Source of the DNA: a virus
Strand: one strand, 5' to 3'
DNA: 32,901 nt
IMG/VR virus record: IMGVR_UViG_3300027971_000012
Span: 1-32,901 of that record
Shown here piece by piece: positions 29,986 to 32,901 of this stretch (positions within the stretch are counted from its first letter, which is position 1; each line of letters opens with the position of its first letter). The notes under the pieces were generated by a model. That model saw only the letters and a program-made list of their open reading frames with translations, had not been told where the DNA came from and did not search any database. A program made the translations under genes and the position numbers.

Positions 29986-32048
29986 TGTCTGAAGCCTTTA
30001 AAACTGTCGAAATCCCAAATTATGGGCCTGTTAATTTTCCCGTATCAATGTCGGATGACCAAATCAATGCGGCTGTTGTCAAGATTGCGCAAGCCCCTGT
30101 AAAAATGGATTTTAGGGGCATGGCCTCTCAGCCCGCAGTTGAAAAAACAGTTGAATCCCCCGCTATGGTGGAAGGTCGCCAAGCCGACTTGTCATTGCCA
30201 AGCAAAATGGGTTTGGCAGCGGCTCAAGGTTTAACTTTTAACTTTGCCCCCAAGATTGCGGGTGCGGGCGCTGCGGGCATGGACATTTTGCAACATGGCC
30301 TTAATGCAAACCCAACAGAAACTTACGCCAATACCCGTGATTACATCAAAGGTGTCAATGAGCAATTTAGGGAAACTAATCCTAAAACTGCATTTGTGAG
30401 CGAAGCGGTTGGTGGTTTGCCACTATTGCTTACCCCTTTGGGGATGACAAGCAAAGCGGCTCAAACAGCGGAAGCATTGTCTGCGGCTCAGAAAATGGCA
30501 ATGGCCGCAAAAATGGCGGGTACACAAGGCACTATTTCTGCCGCTGGTGCATCTGACATTAATCCCGTAACTAACCCCACAGAATACGCTGAAGACATTG
30601 CCAAAAAAGGTGCAATTTCTGCGGCTTCAGGTGGTGTTTTATCAGGCACAGGACAGGGCGTTTATAACGTGGGTAGCAATATTGCCCAAAGATATATCCC
30701 TGAAGCAGCGGTAGATGCGGCTCGGCTTAAACTTGCTCAAGCCTTACAACGTGGTTCAAGTGCAGACGGCTCAAACTCTGTTTTGTTGCGTGTTCAGCGT
30801 GAAATGGGCTTAAACCCTAACGCAAGCATTGCACAAGCGGGTGGCCCAAGTGCGTTGTCTCAGTTGGATGTGCTTGCCTCAATGCCTGGTCAAGCTAAAA
30901 CCCTTGTAGAGCGCAGAATTCGTGAGCAACAGACATTTAGACCTGAACGCCTTGCAAATGCGGCTGACGAGGCTCTAGGCACTCAAGGTAAGGGTTTTAC
31001 GGCCACATTGGAAGCATTGGATGCGGCTAAGAAAGCAGCGGCAACGCCTTTGTATCAGCAACTTGAAAATGTGTCATTAAAAGTTGACCCTGAATTGCAA
31101 AAGTTGATCCAAGCCTCAACATCGGCACACGGTAAAGCCGAATTGTTGACGCAATTGAACAGACAGTTGCCGATTGATATTTCTAAGCTAAAGGCGGGCG
31201 ATGATGTGCCTCTTAAAGTCTTAGATGTTGTCAAACAATCACTTTATGACATGGGCGAATCAGCCCGTGGTGAGTTTGGCAAGGCTACAAACACAAGCCG
31301 AGCATATGATGACTTGCGAGTGGCATTGACAAAGAAACTAGAAGCCTTGTCTCCCGCAGATAAGAACGGCTCAATTTACCGTCAAGCCTTGGATGCGTAT
31401 GCAGGGCCATCACAGTTGGGTAATGCCGTGGTCAAAGGTAGAACGGCCATGAAACAAGACGATATTGCCTTATCTGACTTGATGAGCAATATGTCGCCAA
31501 GCGAGTTGGAGGCTTTCCGCATAGGTGCATTGCAGTCTTTGAAAGACAAAGTAGGCACAGAAGCGGGGCAAACATCTTTGCTCAAGATGTGGAAAGAACC
31601 CGCCACAAGTAACAGACTGAAAGAGATATTTGGTGACAACTACCAAAGGTTTGCTCAAGATGTGGCCAAAGAAGCTCGATTGAAGCCTTTAGAGCAAGTT
31701 GGTCGTGGATCGGGTACTTTCTCTAGGATGGCGGGCGCTGAAGATTTGGGCGTAATGCCTACGACTATGGCTGCGGGTAAAGCGGTGGCTAATGCGGCCA
31801 CAGGCAACCCATTGGCGGCTGCGGGTGAGGCGGCTAATGTTAAAAATAGAATTGGTCAAGTAATCAATCAAATGCCTGAGACAACCCGCAATGAACTAGC
31901 TAAAATGCTGTTATTGCGTGGCCCAACGGGTCAGTTAGAAGTTGAAAACACAAAGAAATTGATCGAAGCTCTTAATAAACGATCAACACAAATTCAAACG
32001 GGTGCGGGTTCAATCATTGGGCAAAACCTTGACCAATACGGCAGATAA
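29985..32048 (+). CDS. Large internal virion / ejection-like protein
   Basis: The 687 residues open with EAFKTVEIPNYGPVNFPVSM and have several Ala/Gly-rich amphipathic or hydrophobic segments (about 75-105, then LPLLLTPLGMTSKAAQTAEA at about 145-164) that could enter membranes, as expected of ejection proteins. Later parts are helical (LKLAQALQRGSSADGSNSVL; LQKLIQASTSAHGKAELLTQ). There is no transglycosylase motif like that in T7 gp16. The ATG overlaps the previous stop (TAATG). The tail fibre gene follows after nine bases. Confidence 0.72.
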   Translation: MSEAFKTVEIPNYGPVNFPVSMSDDQINAAVVKIAQAPVKMDFRGMASQPAVEKTVESPAMVEGRQADLSLPSKMGLAAAQGLTFNFAPKIAGAGAAGMDILQHGLNANPTETYANTRDYIKGVNEQFRETNPKTAFVSEAVGGLPLLLTPLGMTSKAAQTAEALSAAQKMAMAAKMAGTQGTISAAGASDINPVTNPTEYAEDIAKKGAISAASGGVLSGTGQGVYNVGSNIAQRYIPEAAVDAARLKLAQALQRGSSADGSNSVLLRVQREMGLNPNASIAQAGGPSALSQLDVLASMPGQAKTLVERRIREQQTFRPERLANAADEALGTQGKGFTATLEALDAAKKAAATPLYQQLENVSLKVDPELQKLIQASTSAHGKAELLTQLNRQLPIDISKLKAGDDVPLKVLDVVKQSLYDMGESARGEFGKATNTSRAYDDLRVALTKKLEALSPADKNGSIYRQALDAYAGPSQLGNAVVKGRTAMKQDDIALSDLMSNMSPSELEAFRIGALQSLKDKVGTEAGQTSLLKMWKEPATSNRLKEIFGDNYQRFAQDVAKEARLKPLEQVGRGSGTFSRMAGAEDLGVMPTTMAAGKAVANAATGNPLAAAGEAANVKNRIGQVINQMPETTRNELAKMLLLRGPTGQLEVENTKKLIEALNKRSTQIQTGAGSIIGQNLDQYGR

Positions 32049-32057
32049 GGAAACAAA

Positions 32058-32901
32058 ATGAGTTACAACGGTTCAGGCACGTTCAATATCAACACAGCGG
32101 GTCAGCCCGTTGTCACAGGCACAACCATCACTAGCACGGCATTTAATCTGCTGACCGCTGACTTGGCAACGGGTTTATCTACCGCGTTGACTAAAGATGG
32201 ACAAACAACCCCAACCGCAAACATCCCTTTAGGGGGATTTAAGATCACGGGCTTGGGCGCGGGTACTGCGGCAACTGATGCGGCTCAATATGGCCAACTT
32301 CAAGCGGGTGCGACAACCATTGCAACCGTAACAGGCACAGACACTTATGTGGGTACTTTATCGCCCGCCATTGCCGCTTATGCAACGGGCAATTTGTTTT
32401 CATTTGTTGCGCCTAATACGAATACGGGTGCGGCCACAATTAACCTGAATAGCTTGGGTGCTAAGAACATTACGAAACTCGGTTCTACGGCTTTGGCTGC
32501 GGGTGATATTGTGAGTGGCCGTGTATATCAGATTGAGTACGATGGCACACGGTTTCAGTTGCTTAACCCATCAGCCTCAAGCGTTGCATCGTTTAGCGCG
32601 GGTTCTACGGGCTTTACGCCATCCTCTGCTACCACGGGCGCAGTAACTCTTGCGGGTACATTGGCCACTACGAATGGCGGCACAGGACTGACATCCTTTA
32701 CTGCTAACGGAGTTGTTTACGCATCTTCATCAAGTGCGCTTGCTACTGGTTCTGCGCTAGTGTTTGATGGTACTAATCTAGGCTTGGGAGTTACTCCCAG
32801 TGTTGCTGGTGCTGGTAAAACATTTGAAATTGGTACAGCCGTAGGAAACCTTATTCGTGCCGCTGGTCAAAACGACATGAATGTGGAAAGCAATACCATT
32901 T
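32058..32901 (+). CDS. Tail fibre protein, N-terminal part (continues at window start)
   Basis: An AAGGAAACAAA site precedes the ATG. The frame encodes MSYNGSGTFNINTAGQPVVT, the common start of phage fibre proteins (cap that binds the tail). A GGFKITGLGAGTAATDAAQY segment follows, then ANGVVYASSSSALATGSALV, typical of modular fibres. It remains open to the window end. Joined to base 1 it continues without a shift, giving about 661 residues with an S74-like end. Thought to carry the receptor-binding part. Confidence 0.88.
   Translation, partial: MSYNGSGTFNINTAGQPVVTGTTITSTAFNLLTADLATGLSTALTKDGQTTPTANIPLGGFKITGLGAGTAATDAAQYGQLQAGATTIATVTGTDTYVGTLSPAIAAYATGNLFSFVAPNTNTGAATINLNSLGAKNITKLGSTALAAGDIVSGRVYQIEYDGTRFQLLNPSASSVASFSAGSTGFTPSSATTGAVTLAGTLATTNGGTGLTSFTANGVVYASSSSALATGSALVFDGTNLGLGVTPSVAGAGKTFEIGTAVGNLIRAAGQNDMNVESNTI
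32851..32901. repeat. Terminal direct repeat, right copy
   Basis: Exact copy of bases 1-51. See the left copy. Confidence 0.95.

Noticed and set aside
1-32901. Integrase, attachment site, tRNA or polymerase genes
   Set aside because: I looked for these and saw no convincing motif; the HTH and nuclease genes found do not have recombinase catalytic patterns.

Overview
The window looks like one complete, circularly closed genome of a small tailed bacteriophage, about 32.85 kb. Bases 1-51 are repeated exactly at 32851-32901. Joining the ends restores a single tail-fibre gene of about 661 codons that is otherwise cut by both window edges. I see no integrase, DNA polymerase, RNA polymerase, rRNA or tRNA gene. 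The virion genes point to a podovirus with a Gram-negative host. Gene style (a Dam-type methylase, small overlapping genes, tail fibres with S74-like chaperone ends) resembles phages assembled from fresh water and found in betaproteobacteria, but host and habitat are inference.

Layout: there appear to be three transcription units. (1) A leftward unit (8531 down to 5038) starts at a sigma70-like promoter at 8578-8605. It carries small unknown genes, a 30-residue membrane peptide, a Rad52-like single-strand annealing protein (DUF1071 type), a Dam-family adenine methylase, a YqaJ/lambda-exonuclease-type nuclease, a small SSB-like protein and a winged-helix protein. (2) A rightward early unit (8681-12878) starts with a Cro-like repressor that appears leaderless. 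It continues with a GIY-YIG protein, a replication-initiator-like protein, a VRR-type nuclease, a PAPS-reductase-like protein, NinB, a zinc ribbon and an HNH protein. It ends at an intrinsic terminator. (3) A long late unit starts inside that terminator and runs from 12940 through the window end, then through 1-5026. It encodes a Dps-like protein, both terminase subunits, portal, scaffold, capsid, head-tail joining proteins, a GNAT protein, three large putative ejection or fibre proteins, the tail fibre, the lysis genes (3TM holin and M15 endolysin among several small membrane proteins), an HExxH protein and an HTH-metallophosphoesterase. It ends at a stem-loop at 5000-5033 between convergent genes.

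How it works together: the annealing protein, exonuclease, SSB-like protein, NinB and VRR/HNH/GIY-YIG nucleases make a lambda-like recombination and replication set that depends on host polymerases. The late genes follow the T7-like order portal, scaffold, capsid, two tail-tube-like genes, acetyltransferase, three large proteins, fibre.

Most notable: the 860-residue protein at 25807 has eight 9-residue repeats, then twenty 18-residue repeats, then an S74-type chaperone end. The dam gene is flanked by a 32-bp duplicated gene end that suggests recent insertion. A late promoter lies within the loop of an early terminator. The GIY-YIG gene has a potentially structured leader. Predictions rest on reading motifs by eye; no searches were run.
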